From Gordionus sp. m RMFG-2023 (Eukaryota > Nematomorpha > Gordioida > Chordodea > Parachordodidae): a stretch of 64,000 bases of DNA. The notes beneath the pieces were generated by a model. It was not told the DNA's origin and searched no databases. It worked only from the letters and a program-made list of their open reading frames with translations. The DNA lies in the NCBI RefSeq assembly GCF_954871325.1, contig NC_088776.1:34024508-34088507 (forward strand), in the 5' to 3' direction. A program made the position numbers and the translations under genes. Of this stretch, positions 63,107 to 64,000 are shown one piece after another; within the stretch, counting starts at the first letter, position 1; every line of letters begins with the position of its first letter.

Positions 63107-64000
63107 ACCAATTTTAATTAAAATAACACTCTCGACATGATTTTTATAGATATACGTTTCAATTTATTATACCATAGAAATTAATTTACAAATAAAAAGC
63201 GATTATTTAAAATATAAATATTATATTGCTTTAATTATAAATATTATATTGCCTTAATTATAAATTATATACTTTATAATACACATGTTTAAATATACTA
63301 TAAAAGGGGGTAAACAAAATAAGATTTTATTTTTAATAGAATAAAGATTGAAATTAAATATGGACAAGCAATTAATTAAGAAGATTAATCATTATAAAAA
63401 GAAATGTGTTACATATATATAATTTGTGATGAAAAATGAATTTTTTTTTTATTTTCTTTGAGAATGCTCAAGTAAGATATTTGATTAAATTTCATTTAAA
63501 ATTCTAAATCATTTTTTGTAAAAAGTCTTTTTAATATTTGAAAATATTTTAGAATTTCTTAAATGTAATCTATTTTGTATATCCATTTATTTCGATAAAA
63601 ATATGATAGTAGTATTACACATATAAATTGCTGATTATAAATGATATAAATTGCTTTAATTATAAATGTTATATTTTATAATTAGTAGTATTATATAACA
63701 TATTTAAATCATAGATTAAAATATTATAAATGTTATATATAATAAAATAAATGTTAAAAAAAATATATATATAAAACAAAACATAAATTTTATATAAACT
63801 ATTGTAAAACAATTTATAAATAACAAAATATAATTTTATGTAAATTAAACAAATTTATAATAATAAGTGTTTATTTGAAAAAATATTTCGATTGCTTTTG
63901 ATTAAAAAAAACTAAATGCTATGTTAAAAAACTTTATATTTTATATATTTAACTTAATTCTTAGTGGTCCTTTCGCCATTTCCTCTATGACTGCATTCGA
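63107..64000. other. AT-rich end of window
   Basis: Repeated ttataaatattatattgctttaa phrases at 63210-63270 and 63640-63680. The last 40 bases are less AT-rich and read NAVIEEMAKGPLRIK on the minus strand, too short to call. Confidence 0.35.

Noticed and set aside
63961-64000. Exon at the window edge (NAVIEEMAKGPLRIK, minus strand)
   Set aside because: Too short and cut by the window end. No splice signal can be judged.

Overview
The window looks like nuclear DNA of an arthropod. It is very AT-rich and dense in transposons. The arthropod call rests on two things: an inserted piece of mitochondrial DNA that reads in the invertebrate mitochondrial code (TGA Trp, ATA Met, AGA/AGG Ser) and carries the arthropod gene block atp6-cox3-trnG-nad3-trnA-trnR-trnN, and an annexin gene of arthropod type. 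A crustacean such as a copepod is possible, but nothing here proves it.

Bases 1-6405: the 3' part of a BED/Ac-type hAT transposase gene is split by about 5.8 kb of mitochondrial DNA (347-6134). The insert carries nad6, nad2, trnW, trnF, nad5, trnH, nad4, nad4L, trnN, trnR, trnA, nad3, trnG, cox3 and atp6. It is flanked by a 143-bp direct repeat of the host transposon and is studded with perfect inverted repeats, some of them sitting where conserved pieces of nad5 and nad4 are missing.

Bases 6400-20200: tandem duplications, two copies of one hAT family (hAT-A, ends CAGGCGCGTACGCAG, 8-bp target duplications), a non-autonomous LTR element nested in the second copy, and short GC-rich word arrays.

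Bases 20285-56790, minus strand: the one convincing host gene. It is an annexin of 343 codons in eleven small exons that I assembled by hand. All introns are GT-AG, all phases agree, and the exon lengths add up to 1032 nt. None of its exons is long enough to stand out as an ORF, because its introns (up to 12.6 kb) are filled with transposons: a hAT with a nested Ty3/gypsy fossil (21016-26219), a young-looking Ty3/gypsy element (28572-33200), another hAT-A copy with a LINE relic inside it (34130-38876), a Mutator-like element with 250-bp inverted ends and a 9-bp duplication (41238-43969), a CGCGAATGCATT minisatellite (44318-44862), a 300-bp satellite (46950-48150) and the fourth hAT-A copy (54647-56660).

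Bases 56800-64000: no recognised gene, only tandem repeats, transposon ends and a MITE. The genes form no operon or pathway. The window is best read as one host gene greatly enlarged by repeated transposon insertion, beside a probably recent nuclear mitochondrial insertion.
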